Origin: Lachnospiraceae bacterium
GTDB taxonomy: Bacteria; Bacillota; Clostridia; Lachnospirales; Lachnospiraceae
Assembly (NCBI GenBank): GCA_900199595.1
Contig: FZRB01000022.1
Span: 20,851 to 65,527, forward strand
DNA length: 44,677 nt
Direction of reading: 5' to 3'
The translations under genes were made by a program, and so were the position numbers. Each line of letters starts with the position of its first letter. Position 1 is the stretch's first letter. Positions 33,956 through 43,177 of this stretch are shown piece after piece. Below the pieces are notes generated by a model. The model was not told where the DNA came from. It saw nothing but the letters and a program-made list of their open reading frames with translations, and searched no databases.

Positions 33956-35858
33956 TTTTATCAGAAACTATCTTTTTATTCTTTGAATATGCAACCTTTA
34001 TGACTGCTACCATCATAAGAATCAGTAAAATGATTCCTCCAATTGTTCCGGTATTCATTGTAGCTGAAAAGTCCATTTTGTCAGCCACGTTAACGACTGC
34101 AAGAATAGCAAGAAGTATTCCAACAAGTCCCTCTCCTGCTATCATACCTGAGCAGAACAGCACACCTGCGCCTGCATCTGATTCTTTATTCTTTTTATCA
34201 GCAAAAAATCTGATTATTCCACCTATCATAATTGTTGAACTGAGCTCTAAAGGAAGGTAAAGACCAATTGCAACTGGAAGAACCGGAATACCAAGTATTT
34301 CAATAACAAATGCAATAAATATACCTATAAAAACAAGTGACCATGGAAGATTTCCATTCATAACACCTTCAACAATCATCTTCATAAGTGTAGCCTGCGG
34401 AGCAGCAAGGTCCTTAGTTCCAAAGCCCCATGCTGAATCAAGAAGAATGAGTACGCCTCCTATGGTAAAGGCTGAAACCAGCGCTCCAATAAGTTCACCT
34501 ATCTGTTGCTTCTTAGGTGTTGATCCCAGAATAAATCCTGTCTTTAAATCCTGTGAAGTATCACCGGCCATAGCTGCTATTATACAAATAATAGAACCGA
34601 TAGATATGGCACCAACCATTCCATGTGCTCCAACATCTCCTGTAGCCTTCAGACAGAGTGTTGTAAAAAGCAGTGTAGCAATAGCCATTCCGGAAACAGG
34701 ATTGTTACTGCTTCCTACTAGTCCAACCATTCTAGAAGAAACAGCACCGAAGAAGAATCCGAATATTACTATGAGAATTGCTCCAAGAAGTGATACAGGA
34801 ATCTGAGGAAGAACCCAGATAAGGATTGCTATCAATATTACTCCGCCAATGACAAGGCGCATATCCATATCCTGTTCTGTTCTTTTTGCACTGTTTCCGC
34901 TTCCACCCTTTATTCCTTTGACCGCATTTGCAAAAGTAGAAATAATAAGCGGAAGAGATTTTATAAGGCTTATAATACCACCGGCTGCAACCATACCTGC
35001 GCCGATATATCTTAAGTAGCTGCTCCAGATAGCTCCGGCACCTCCGGATGCATACATATTCTGAATCGTATCAGCTCCCGGATATAAAACTGTATCACCA
35101 CCAAAGGTTACGATAGCAGGAATAAGAACAAACCAGCCAAGTATACCACCGGCAAACATATATGAAGATATCTTGGCTCCGCATATATATCCAACACCTA
35201 AAAGAGCCGGGTAAACCTCAGTTGAAAACTCAGTTTTAAGAGCTTTTATTGGAATAGTCACTACTCCGGGAACTATCTTAATTCCATCAACAATAAACTT
35301 ACAAAGTGCAGCAAGTCCCATTCCGAAGAATACACTTTTTGCACTAGAACCACCTTCCTCACCGGCAAGAAGAACCTCAGCACACGCCGTTCCTTCAGGA
35401 TAAGGAAGTATACCATGCTCTTTTACAATCAGAGCATTACGAAGTGGAACCATGAATAAAACTCCAAGGACACCTCCACAAAGGGCAATAAGTGAAATCG
35501 TTATAAGATTCGGTTTATCTGTTACACCTTCCTTTGCCCAAAGAAACAGTACCGGCATGGTAAAGATGGCACCTGCTGCAAGGGATTCGCCAGCCGAACC
35601 TACCGTCTGTACAATATTACTCTCAAGTACCGAATCCTTCCTCATGATAACACGGATGACACCCATAGAAATAACAGCTGCGGGAATGGATGCCGATACG
35701 GTCATTCCTACTCTGAGTCCAAGATATGCATTTGCCGCTCCGAAAATGACTGCAAGAAGGATACCCATAATTACAGATGTAGCTGTAAATTCCGGTGTTA
35801 TCTTATCAGCCGGGATATAAGGTTTAAATTCTTCATTTGATTTTTTCTTTTCGTCCAT
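33948..35858 (-). CDS. OPT family oligopeptide transporter
   Basis: 636 residues, about 14-16 transmembrane helices. Matches bacterial OPT proteins: NAYLGLRVGMTVSASIPAA, ESNIVQTVGSAGESLAAGA, LPYPEGTACAEVLLAGE and VGLVGSSNNPVSGM. Expected to move oligopeptides or metal-chelate conjugates across the cytoplasmic membrane using ion gradients. Start at ATG 35858 (GGAGG at 6 nt); GTG 35870 lies within the SD. Overlaps the PqqD gene by 8 nt. Confidence 0.93.
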   Translation of the reverse strand: MDEKKKSNEEFKPYIPADKITPEFTATSVIMGILLAVIFGAANAYLGLRVGMTVSASIPAAVISMGVIRVIMRKDSVLESNIVQTVGSAGESLAAGAIFTMPVLFLWAKEGVTDKPNLITISLIALCGGVLGVLFMVPLRNALIVKEHGILPYPEGTACAEVLLAGEEGGSSAKSVFFGMGLAALCKFIVDGIKIVPGVVTIPIKALKTEFSTEVYPALLGVGYICGAKISSYMFAGGILGWFVLIPAIVTFGGDTVLYPGADTIQNMYASGGAGAIWSSYLRYIGAGMVAAGGIISLIKSLPLIISTFANAVKGIKGGSGNSAKRTEQDMDMRLVIGGVILIAILIWVLPQIPVSLLGAILIVIFGFFFGAVSSRMVGLVGSSNNPVSGMAIATLLFTTLCLKATGDVGAHGMVGAISIGSIICIIAAMAGDTSQDLKTGFILGSTPKKQQIGELIGALVSAFTIGGVLILLDSAWGFGTKDLAAPQATLMKMIVEGVMNGNLPWSLVFIGIFIAFVIEILGIPVLPVAIGLYLPLELSSTIMIGGIIRFFADKKNKESDAGAGVLFCSGMIAGEGLVGILLAILAVVNVADKMDFSATMNTGTIGGIILLILMMVAVIKVAYSKNKKIVSDKNE

Positions 35859-35889
35859 TGTAACCTCCACATTTTTAGATACATTCAGC

Positions 35890-36831
35890 TCATTCGCTGA
35901 TCTCCCTTATTAACCTTCTTCCGTATTCTTCAGTTCCAAGACTATTTGGATGAAGATTATCCAGATAGTATTCCTCCAAATGAGGAACAAGTTTAAAACC
36001 ATCGATTACACGAATATTCTTATAACTTCCGGCTATCTTTTTAATGTTTTCACAAAATCTTATAAAAATATCTATCTTATCCGGACAGTCCCCACGCCAT
36101 ATTGGGGAAATACATATAATCGGTATCTCATTTCCGTATATACCGATCAGTGTTTCATAATACTCTTCAACGTCTGTCATGGTTTCTGACTCAAACTGAT
36201 TGGTACCAAGAGATACTATTATCTTATCCGGAGTACAACCTTCCATCTTCATAAGAGATTTCTTGTCATAAATATATCCGCCTATACCCTGATTTATTAT
36301 ATCATAATTCATGATACTATTTGTGATACTTACATAGGTAAGTGATGAACGAAGAGGTCCAAAGCCCTGGGTAATTGAATCACCCAGCCACAAAACCTTT
36401 TCATTTTTACTTACCGGTTCAACTTCCGCATTAATGGAAAAGCTCTTGATAAGTACTGTGGCATCCACCGGAAGATATATTACAACCTTCTTCTGTCCTT
36501 CAGGTAAAGACCAGCTGATTGTCCCTTCATCCTCCAGATCCTTCACATACTCTATGCCGGATATAAGACCATCTATCATCAGTTCAAATGAATCCTCCGA
36601 CCCCTTCCATATGATTTTATAATCAAAAGAAAGCTCCGTAGCTGAAGTCACAAATTCTAGAGTTTTGGCCGTAGATGCCATACATCTGTCATACCAGAAA
36701 TCAAATGCCTCTCTAAAGTATTCCATCTGTGCCTTACTATACTGGAAGGCCTGAAGATATCCATCACTTGTCTCTTCAAAAAAATACGCTCCATAATAAA
36801 AGCTTTTAAGTTCATTATTTGTAATAATCAT
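35890..36831 (-). CDS. SGNH/GDSL hydrolase, CE2-like two-domain esterase
   Basis: 313 residues. N-terminal half is a beta-sandwich; C-terminal half is an SGNH domain with WLGDSITQGF (Ser), a Gly block (GGYIYD), SLGTNQF (Asn) and DNLHPNSLG (Asp-His). This layout is that of CE2 acetyl-xylan esterases of Butyrivibrio and relatives. No signal peptide. SD GGAAGGAG. First gene of the OPT-PqqD-SDR-condensation operon, 31 nt before the OPT gene. Confidence 0.85.
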   Translation of the reverse strand: MIITNNELKSFYYGAYFFEETSDGYLQAFQYSKAQMEYFREAFDFWYDRCMASTAKTLEFVTSATELSFDYKIIWKGSEDSFELMIDGLISGIEYVKDLEDEGTISWSLPEGQKKVVIYLPVDATVLIKSFSINAEVEPVSKNEKVLWLGDSITQGFGPLRSSLTYVSITNSIMNYDIINQGIGGYIYDKKSLMKMEGCTPDKIIVSLGTNQFESETMTDVEEYYETLIGIYGNEIPIICISPIWRGDCPDKIDIFIRFCENIKKIAGSYKNIRVIDGFKLVPHLEEYYLDNLHPNSLGTEEYGRRLIREISE

Positions 36832-36872
36832 TTACTTCTCCTTCCCGTAGTTCATATGGCATCAAAAGACAT

Positions 36873-36919
36873 TTATGACACACTTATCATTATATGACAT
36901 AAGTGTCATAAGGTCAAAA
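36873..36919. repeat. TGACA-type intergenic repeat, copy 2
   Basis: TTATGACAC (36873-36881) and GTGTCATAA (36903-36911) make an inverted repeat. Read on the minus strand, 36919-36890 matches 21221-21249 with two mismatches and a one-base indel. Lies between the SGNH and ABC-F genes, followed by no T-tract on the minus strand. Confidence 0.65.
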
Positions 36920-36925
36920 CAGTTT

Positions 36926-38521
36926 CTATAGATCAATAACCCTGGTGGCAAGCTTTTCACGGAATCTGACATCATGTTCAACCAGTATCATGGTTGGTTT
37001 ATAGGTTTCAATCAGCTTTTCTATCTGCATTCTGGAGAATACATCGATATAATTTAGCGGCTCATCCCATATATATAAATGTGCTCTGGTCAGAAGACTA
37101 GCAGCAATCAGGACCTTCTTTTTCTGCCCTTCCGAATAATCCTCTATATTCTTTTCAAATTGTACTCTGTTCATGTCAAGCTTTCTTAACAGCGTAAGAA
37201 ACAGACTATAATCAAGCCCACGTTTTTCTGCATATTCCTTCAAACCTCCACTTAGATGTGACGTATTCTGATTGATATAGGATATGATCAGTCCACTGGC
37301 CGTTTCAAGTTTTCCTGAGGTAATCATATTATCTGTTTCAGCCAGTTCTCCTGATATATGAAATCCATTCATTTCATATGAGTTCTTTTTATATATGTCA
37401 CTGAGAACCGCCTTTATCAAGCTGGATTTTCCACATCCGTTTTCTCCATTAAGAAACAGAATATCACCCTGCATCAACTGAAAACTAACTCCATCCAGCA
37501 CTCTTTTTTCACCCATTGCTCCGGATTCATCAAAAAGCTCTGAAAGATAACCGATAGTAAAATCCTTACACTCAACAAGACACTTTTTGTGATGCTTAAG
37601 AGGCATGAGCTTCAGATCATCAACTGATTCAATATCGTTTAAAAGTCCTTCCTTTTCCTCTATCTCACGATCAATACGTTTTTCAAAATTCTTCACTCTT
37701 GACTGCATTTTCTTTGTTTTGGAACCAATATAGCTTCTGGTAGAAATACATCTGTCAGGCTCCTTTATGGGATCATAACCTATCTTGGTACTTTCATTCT
37801 TATCAGCCCATCTGCCGGCACGATCTGCAGAAGCACGAAGTTTTCCAATCTCCTTCATATGCTTTTCATTTTCCGCCAGGGCAAATGCATCCGCTTTCTG
37901 TTTGTTTTCCCACCAGGAAGTAAAATTCCCGGATACCACTTCTATAGATTCTCTGTTAAGGACCAGCATATGATCAGCTACGCTGTCAAGCAGATCCCTA
38001 TCATGAGAAACCAGTATAAACCCTTTCTTATCAGCCAGATATTTTTTTATAATTTCCCTGCCACCTTTATCCAGATGATTCGTAGGTTCATCGATCAGAA
38101 GGAATTCATTTTCACCGGAGAAAAGAACTGCAAGCATAGCCTTTGTTCTTTCCCCATGACTGAGAGTTCTGACCGGTCTATACAGTATCTCAGGATCAAC
38201 ATCCATACTGTTCAGTTCGCATATGATGCGCCAGTTCTCTACTCCCGGCTTCCACTTGCTGCTTAACTCATCGATAGTCTTTTCCATATCATTTTCACCT
38301 ATCTCATATGGAAAATAATCAAAATACATATCTGTGGATATACTTCCTTCATATTCATATTTTCCTAGAAGAAGATTCAAAAATGTAGTTTTTCCTTTAC
38401 CATTTCTGCCGATAAAGCCCATCCTCCAGTTTGTATCTATAGAAAAGGAAATTTTATCAAATATATTATCAAAGCTGCCTTCATAACAGAAGGTCAGTTC
38501 AGATACCTGTAACAATGACAT
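36926..38521 (-). CDS. ABC-F ribosomal protection protein, Lsa/CplR-like
   Basis: 531 residues with two ABC domains and no membrane segment. First domain: GRNGKGKTT (38-46), LSHGERTKA signature, FLLIDEPTNHLD; second: NGENGCGKSS (about 357-366), YSEGQKKKV, YIWDEPLNYID. The N-terminus SLLQVSELTFCYEGSFDNIF resembles Lsa/CplR-type proteins, which bind the ribosome and displace lincosamides, pleuromutilins and streptogramin A. A long charged linker lies between domains. The leader (38522-38880) carries a 7-codon ORF and an attenuator, as known for several antibiotic-induced ABC-F genes. SD GGAGG. Confidence 0.88.
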   Translation of the reverse strand: MSLLQVSELTFCYEGSFDNIFDKISFSIDTNWRMGFIGRNGKGKTTFLNLLLGKYEYEGSISTDMYFDYFPYEIGENDMEKTIDELSSKWKPGVENWRIICELNSMDVDPEILYRPVRTLSHGERTKAMLAVLFSGENEFLLIDEPTNHLDKGGREIIKKYLADKKGFILVSHDRDLLDSVADHMLVLNRESIEVVSGNFTSWWENKQKADAFALAENEKHMKEIGKLRASADRAGRWADKNESTKIGYDPIKEPDRCISTRSYIGSKTKKMQSRVKNFEKRIDREIEEKEGLLNDIESVDDLKLMPLKHHKKCLVECKDFTIGYLSELFDESGAMGEKRVLDGVSFQLMQGDILFLNGENGCGKSSLIKAVLSDIYKKNSYEMNGFHISGELAETDNMITSGKLETASGLIISYINQNTSHLSGGLKEYAEKRGLDYSLFLTLLRKLDMNRVQFEKNIEDYSEGQKKKVLIAASLLTRAHLYIWDEPLNYIDVFSRMQIEKLIETYKPTMILVEHDVRFREKLATRVIDL

Positions 38522-38602
38522 AGTATCGCCTCCATTCCTTTATACGCATCCTTAACGTATATTATGATGTGGGTATCAAAAGAACCTTTTGACACCATAT
38601 AA

Positions 38603-38630
38603 CAAAAGAGCCGCAGGATAATCCTGCGGC
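38603..38630 (-). terminator. Attenuator terminator before the ABC-F gene
   Basis: GCCGCAGGA (38610-38618 as complement) pairs perfectly with TCCTGCGGC around a 3-nt loop, followed on the minus strand by TCTTTTGTT. It lies 82 nt before the ABC-F start and 200 nt after the leader ORF. An upstream GCAGGA (38747-38752) is complementary to the 3' arm and could act as an antiterminator. A second hairpin (38572-38596) follows. Confidence 0.78.
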
Positions 38631-38829
38631 AATTCTTATACAACCAACGATATGTAAATATCTGAAATAAATCTGCTTCAATCAAAAACAGAAGCTATAA
38701 CAGACTTACACCTATGTCAAAAATAAAAGACCCACTATGAATTATTTCCTGCACTCTGCAGTTCGGACAATACAAATAATAAACATGACACCATGTTGCT
38801 TGTTAAGTCCAGATCTGCTTATTCAAAAA

Positions 38830-38853
38830 CTATCTGCAAGAAATATTTCTCAT
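38830..38853 (-). CDS. Leader peptide MRNISCR of the ABC-F gene
   Basis: Seven codons and TAG after a perfect AAGGAGG Shine-Dalgarno with 6-nt spacing, which is hard to explain for so short a frame except as a regulatory ORF. About 25 nt into the transcript predicted from the promoter at 38886-38914. Likely used to sense antibiotic-stalled ribosomes. Confidence 0.65.
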   Translation of the reverse strand: MRNISCR

Positions 38854-38885
38854 CGGTCTCCTCCTTATATTCTTAATCCTTTCGT

Positions 38886-38914
38886 AAAATAACATTTTTT
38901 TGTAAAATATGCAA
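38886..38914 (-). promoter_or_regulatory. Promoter of the ABC-F leader transcript
   Basis: TTGCAT (38909-38914) and TATTTT (38886-38891) on the minus strand, 17-nt spacer. A 7-bp palindrome GTTATTT-N3-AAATAAC (38915-38931) abuts the -35. Confidence 0.6.
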
Positions 38915-38956
38915 GTTATTTTTCAAATAACCGTTTTTGTATTTTTCCAATGTTAT

Positions 38957-39613
38957 TCAAGAACCCTTTCTGCCTGTCAGGTAATATACGGCCAGCGCTG
39001 TTCTATGAGAAAGATTCTCCTTTGACAGAATATTAGTGATATAGTTCTTCACAGTTCCCTCAGAAATAAACAGCTTGGCTGCTATCTCTTTATTTGACAG
39101 CCCTTCTGCCACTGCTTTAACTATGTCCAGCTCTCTTTCAGAATACCCTGACGGATCAAATCCATTTCCATCATCCTTTGTATTTTCTACCTTCGACAGA
39201 TTAGAATTTGTAAGCGTTTCCAGTATACTCCCTTCCATTACTCCGGTTCCGTTATAAACAGATTTGATCATCTGCTTAAGATGATCGGGGGTATGGTTCT
39301 TGATAAGATATCCCTTTGCACCGCTCGAAAGAGCCTGCTTAACCAGATCATCATCGTCAAATGTAGTCAGAATCAGAACTTTTCCGAGGTCATGTTCTAC
39401 TATATACCTTGTGGCCTCGATTCCATCCATTTCCGGCATCTGAATATCCATGAGGAATACATCCGGTTTATTCTTTTCAGCAAGCTCTATGGCTTCCCGT
39501 CCGTTGGAAGCCGAACCAAGAACCTCGAAGTCATCATCAACATCCAGGATTATCTTCATTCCGTCACGAACAAAATTGCTGTCATCAGCAATTATAACCT
39601 TAATCTTATCCAT
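38957..39613 (-). CDS. NarL/LuxR-type response regulator
   Basis: 218 residues. Receiver domain with acidic pocket DD (about 9-10), phospho-acceptor in VFLMDIQMPEMDG (D about 54), T/K positions in LTTFDDDDLV and GYLIKNH; C-terminal LuxR HTH (SERELDIVKAVAEGLSNKEIAAKL). Immediately follows its kinase gene. ATG 39613 is preferred for AAAGGA spacing. Probably activates the upstream ABC exporter genes. Confidence 0.9.
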   Translation of the reverse strand: MDKIKVIIADDSNFVRDGMKIILDVDDDFEVLGSASNGREAIELAEKNKPDVFLMDIQMPEMDGIEATRYIVEHDLGKVLILTTFDDDDLVKQALSSGAKGYLIKNHTPDHLKQMIKSVYNGTGVMEGSILETLTNSNLSKVENTKDDGNGFDPSGYSERELDIVKAVAEGLSNKEIAAKLFISEGTVKNYITNILSKENLSHRTALAVYYLTGRKGS

Positions 39614-39636
39614 ACAACCTGTCCTTTCCATTCAGT

Positions 39637-40833
39637 TTATACTACAAAGGGAAGAAGCATATTGACCTTGAATCCCTTCACGGTTCCGGATTCATTCTTA
39701 CTCTCAAAATCAATAGTTCCACCTGACTCACGAATCCTCTTCCGCATTCCGGAAATTCCCATTCCGTCTTCAATCTTATCACAGCCTATTCCATCGTCGG
39801 TGATAGTACACCTTACCATTTTATTCATCACTACTATACCAATATCTATGTGATTACATTTTGAATACTTCATAGAATTGGTAACTGCTTCAAAAGCATT
39901 ATCCAGAATAACCTCCCACATGCTGTCAGTAATTCTTGAAAGGTCTCCCTCACTCTCAAACTCGGCCTCAACCCCCTTATTATTGCAGTCCTCACAGAGC
40001 TCATAGAGCTGGAGAAGAGCCATCTGCTTTTTCTCCGGTCTTTCCTTTCTGAGAATCGCACGGATCTCATCCATTCCGGTTCGAAGCTGATCTATTACTG
40101 CCTGAATCATGCCACGAGCCTTTTCAGGATCCTTATCCATAATAACCTTAGATGCTTCAAGCTGATATATAGAACCATTGATATTATGTCCCAGCTTATC
40201 ATGAAGTGTCTGGGAAAGTGCTGATCGTTCTTCAAGAATTCTGTTTTCAGACATAAGAAGATTTTTTTTCATCTGCTCTCTTGCTGTAGACTCCTGAATA
40301 CGCATATCTCTTTTAAGCCCCTGCTGAGCTATAGTATCCTGCATCATCTGCTTTTCGTAATCAGTAACAACAAACTCATGCTGCATATAAAAAACAAGCA
40401 TGAATGTAAGAACTATTATTTGAATTATGTAAACCACAGGTGGTTCATCAAAAATCTGAACAAGAAAAAATCGTTCTATTAAAACAGTCAGATATATCAG
40501 ATAATACCAATATCTGTTTACCTTAAAGCATAAAAGTATCTCATAATATAAATATGCCCCTAGAAAAATGAAACTGAGTCCTCCCAGAAAAAGGAGACCT
40601 GCGAAAGCTAAAGCAGCTACAACTATAAAGATAAGTACCTTCTTTCCCTGTGTGAATTCCTTAAAACAGATCATAGAAATGTAAATCGAAATAAGCAGGA
40701 GTATCCATACAGATACTCCTGTTTCCTTTTCAATCTCTATTATTCCATACATGCAGAATAAGAGCATGATTATTATACGTGTTACTAGAAAGTATTTCTC
40801 TTTAAGGATTTTTTCGCTTATGAAACTCCCCAC
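39637..40833 (-). CDS. Sensor histidine kinase, HisKA_3 type
   Basis: 398 residues. About six membrane helices (1-150), a coiled segment, then LSQTLHDKLGHNINGS (phospho-His) and an HATPase_c domain with N-box NAFEAVTNSMKYSK, DDGIGCD and GMGISGM. GTG start at 40833 with AAGGAG 6 nt upstream, inside the 3' end of the permease gene. Small or no extracellular domain, as in LiaS/DesK-like intramembrane sensors that detect envelope stress. Confidence 0.9.
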   Translation of the reverse strand: MGSFISEKILKEKYFLVTRIIIMLLFCMYGIIEIEKETGVSVWILLLISIYISMICFKEFTQGKKVLIFIVVAALAFAGLLFLGGLSFIFLGAYLYYEILLCFKVNRYWYYLIYLTVLIERFFLVQIFDEPPVVYIIQIIVLTFMLVFYMQHEFVVTDYEKQMMQDTIAQQGLKRDMRIQESTAREQMKKNLLMSENRILEERSALSQTLHDKLGHNINGSIYQLEASKVIMDKDPEKARGMIQAVIDQLRTGMDEIRAILRKERPEKKQMALLQLYELCEDCNNKGVEAEFESEGDLSRITDSMWEVILDNAFEAVTNSMKYSKCNHIDIGIVVMNKMVRCTITDDGIGCDKIEDGMGISGMRKRIRESGGTIDFESKNESGTVKGFKVNMLLPFVV

Positions 40834-42095
40834 TCTTCGCTCCTTCTAACTTTCAGTCCAATACTTCCGATACTTAAAGTCACAGCTAAATATGCTACTG
40901 TTATACATAATACCATACCAAAAGCCTTATTGTCTCCAACAAATATCATTTCTGTTCCATCCAGGAACCATTTCTGCGGCATGAGTGAAGATAATATCTT
41001 TATTCCATCAGATGCACTATCCAGAGGGAAGTAAGCCCCACTGAAAAGTGAAGACATACACCAGAGTGTAAATGAAGCAATACTTGCACTGAATACATCA
41101 TTAAACATTATTCCCATAAACATACTTATGGTACTGAATATAAGTCCCATCATGAAGATAAGGAATAAAAATGTTATTCTGTTCATCCCCAGGTCTTCCA
41201 TATCAAGCATCAGACTGCATATACCAACTATTCCTGTCATAACAAAAGATACAAGTAATGTGGAAATAAATTTAGAAGCAAAATAGTAAAGGGTATTTGT
41301 CTTCGAAAGAGTTATTCTTGTGAACACTCCGTTCTTCTGCTCCTTGATGGCACCATTTGCAACAAAGAAACCTGCAAATACGAATCCAAGTGTAAGGAAT
41401 GCAAATGCATATCCCATCTGTGCTTTCTGGTTAGTCTGCTCTTGTGAAAGATGTCTTTCATTGCTGCTGGATACTGATACTATTTCCTTCTCAGGACTCA
41501 TTTCATCAACAGACTTCAGACTATCAACCATTTCCTCTGCTTTTGAATCAGATTCTGCTATATAACCCTTAAATGCATCCATTCTTGAAAGTTGAAGATT
41601 GATTTCATTTATAAAAGCCTCTGTTCTTGCATCATCCGAAAGTTCATACAGAATAAGTGCACTGGTATATTCCCCATTCATTACCTTTTTATCAAAATCA
41701 GCCGGTATATAGAGAGCCGAACCCATTCTGTCTTCATGTCCATCAAGGTCAATACGATTCTTTAAAAATTCGTCAGTAACTTCTTCTTTTGAAATATCAG
41801 CTCTGCACAGAATAAACATTCCGCTATTAGCCATCCTGTCTAAAAGATAGTTGGACATTTCGGAGTCTGAAGCATCATATACCTTTACTACGTAGTCTCC
41901 TTTTTCTGCATTATATGCAACTTTTTCATCAGCATCATTCAGTTCTATAAGACGTTCTACATCATCCATATAAGCTGTATATGTTGTATTACTTTTCAAA
42001 ATCACAGTTGATAGAATTGGCATAAGTACTATAAAGAGCCAGATAATCTTTGTCCTGATCAAAAGCTTAATACTTGATTTTACTAATGTTTTCAT
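40818..42095 (-). CDS. ABC-2 type exporter permease
   Basis: 425 residues. One N-terminal membrane helix, a long external domain (about 40-230), then five more helices, the ABC2_membrane_3/YhgE-like layout. Overlaps the upstream permease gene by ATGA and the downstream kinase gene by 16 nt. Exporter of unknown substrate, perhaps a peptide antibiotic or lipid. Confidence 0.85.
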   Translation of the reverse strand: MKTLVKSSIKLLIRTKIIWLFIVLMPILSTVILKSNTTYTAYMDDVERLIELNDADEKVAYNAEKGDYVVKVYDASDSEMSNYLLDRMANSGMFILCRADISKEEVTDEFLKNRIDLDGHEDRMGSALYIPADFDKKVMNGEYTSALILYELSDDARTEAFINEINLQLSRMDAFKGYIAESDSKAEEMVDSLKSVDEMSPEKEIVSVSSSNERHLSQEQTNQKAQMGYAFAFLTLGFVFAGFFVANGAIKEQKNGVFTRITLSKTNTLYYFASKFISTLLVSFVMTGIVGICSLMLDMEDLGMNRITFLFLIFMMGLIFSTISMFMGIMFNDVFSASIASFTLWCMSSLFSGAYFPLDSASDGIKILSSLMPQKWFLDGTEMIFVGDNKAFGMVLCITVAYLAVTLSIGSIGLKVRRSEEWGVS

Positions 42096-43165
42096 GCTAC
42101 TGCTCTCCTTCTGATTTTTCCGACTATTACTGATATAATAGAAGTTACTACTATGATTAACCCTGAATAACCAATTGCATTTTTTACATAATCACTATGT
42201 CCCATACATGATAATTCAACAACAGCTCTATCGATATGGTATATAGGTGAGATATTCTTCAGAAACATTGGATGTGATGAGAACATATAGGTTTCAAAGG
42301 ATCCGCCCCAGAAACCAAAAACCCAGACTATTGCAAACATAAGTATGATTGTTGCCACCATGTTATCTGTAATGCAGTAAATCATTATACCCAGTGCGGA
42401 AGCAGCCATTACAGATGCCACAAGAATAAGCATTGAAAGTAGTGGATTACCCCAGTGAACTCCCAGAAGCACAACTGTTAATAATGCTGCGATAACTGTT
42501 CCGAGAGATGCAACTATTGCTATCGGAATAAATCTGCCCAGATAATCCTTTATCGGTGAAAGATTAGCTACCTGGTACCTCTTTCTGATCTTATACTTCT
42601 TCTCGTTCATAAATATTCCGGCACCGGCAACTATGGCACACCATCCAAAGTAGATGATTTCAACTATCCCGTAATAATCCGTTGCATCTATTGATTTTAC
42701 AAAATCCGGATGTTCAACCCTTATCTTAACTGAATCAGTATCGACTCCCATAGCGGCGGCTGTACCATTTTCATAGAATGCATTTACAAAATATTCGAGT
42801 ACCTTTCCCAGAGCGGCATTATCTGAATCTTCATATACTTTATAGGTATCATCCTTGAATACAATGAATCCTGTAAGTTCATTCTCCTGTATCAGTTTCT
42901 CAGGATTACCTGTAGGATATTCATTTAGAGTAATGTTGTTATCTTCCGCCACTTCGCACATGGTTTCTATCATTTCAGCGGTTATACTGTCACCTTCTAT
43001 CCTGTATCCTGCTGTCATCTCAGTATCTTCATATTTACTCATCAATGTACCAAATGCACTTGATAGACAGAACACCAGGATTACCGGCATGATTATAAAG
43101 AGAAGGATATTTCCCCAGCTTCTGCACATCAGCTTTACATTATTTTTTATTACATATCTGTTCAT
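42092..43165 (-). CDS. ABC-2 type exporter permease
   Basis: 357 residues, same layout as the next permease: one helix, external domain (about 40-165), five or six C-terminal helices. Same operon. Confidence 0.85.
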   Translation of the reverse strand: MNRYVIKNNVKLMCRSWGNILLFIIMPVILVFCLSSAFGTLMSKYEDTEMTAGYRIEGDSITAEMIETMCEVAEDNNITLNEYPTGNPEKLIQENELTGFIVFKDDTYKVYEDSDNAALGKVLEYFVNAFYENGTAAAMGVDTDSVKIRVEHPDFVKSIDATDYYGIVEIIYFGWCAIVAGAGIFMNEKKYKIRKRYQVANLSPIKDYLGRFIPIAIVASLGTVIAALLTVVLLGVHWGNPLLSMLILVASVMAASALGIMIYCITDNMVATIILMFAIVWVFGFWGGSFETYMFSSHPMFLKNISPIYHIDRAVVELSCMGHSDYVKNAIGYSGLIIVVTSIISVIVGKIRRRAVA

Positions 43166-43177
43166 ATTATTTTCCTC

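Noticed and set aside
33999-35820. Several plus-strand ORFs of 86-122 codons opposite the OPT gene
   Set aside because: Antisense shadows of a well-conserved membrane protein; Pro/Thr/Ser-rich composition typical of such shadows.
38494-38685. 63-codon minus-strand ORF before the ABC-F gene
   Set aside because: Covers the attenuator hairpin and overlaps the ABC-F start; no SD.
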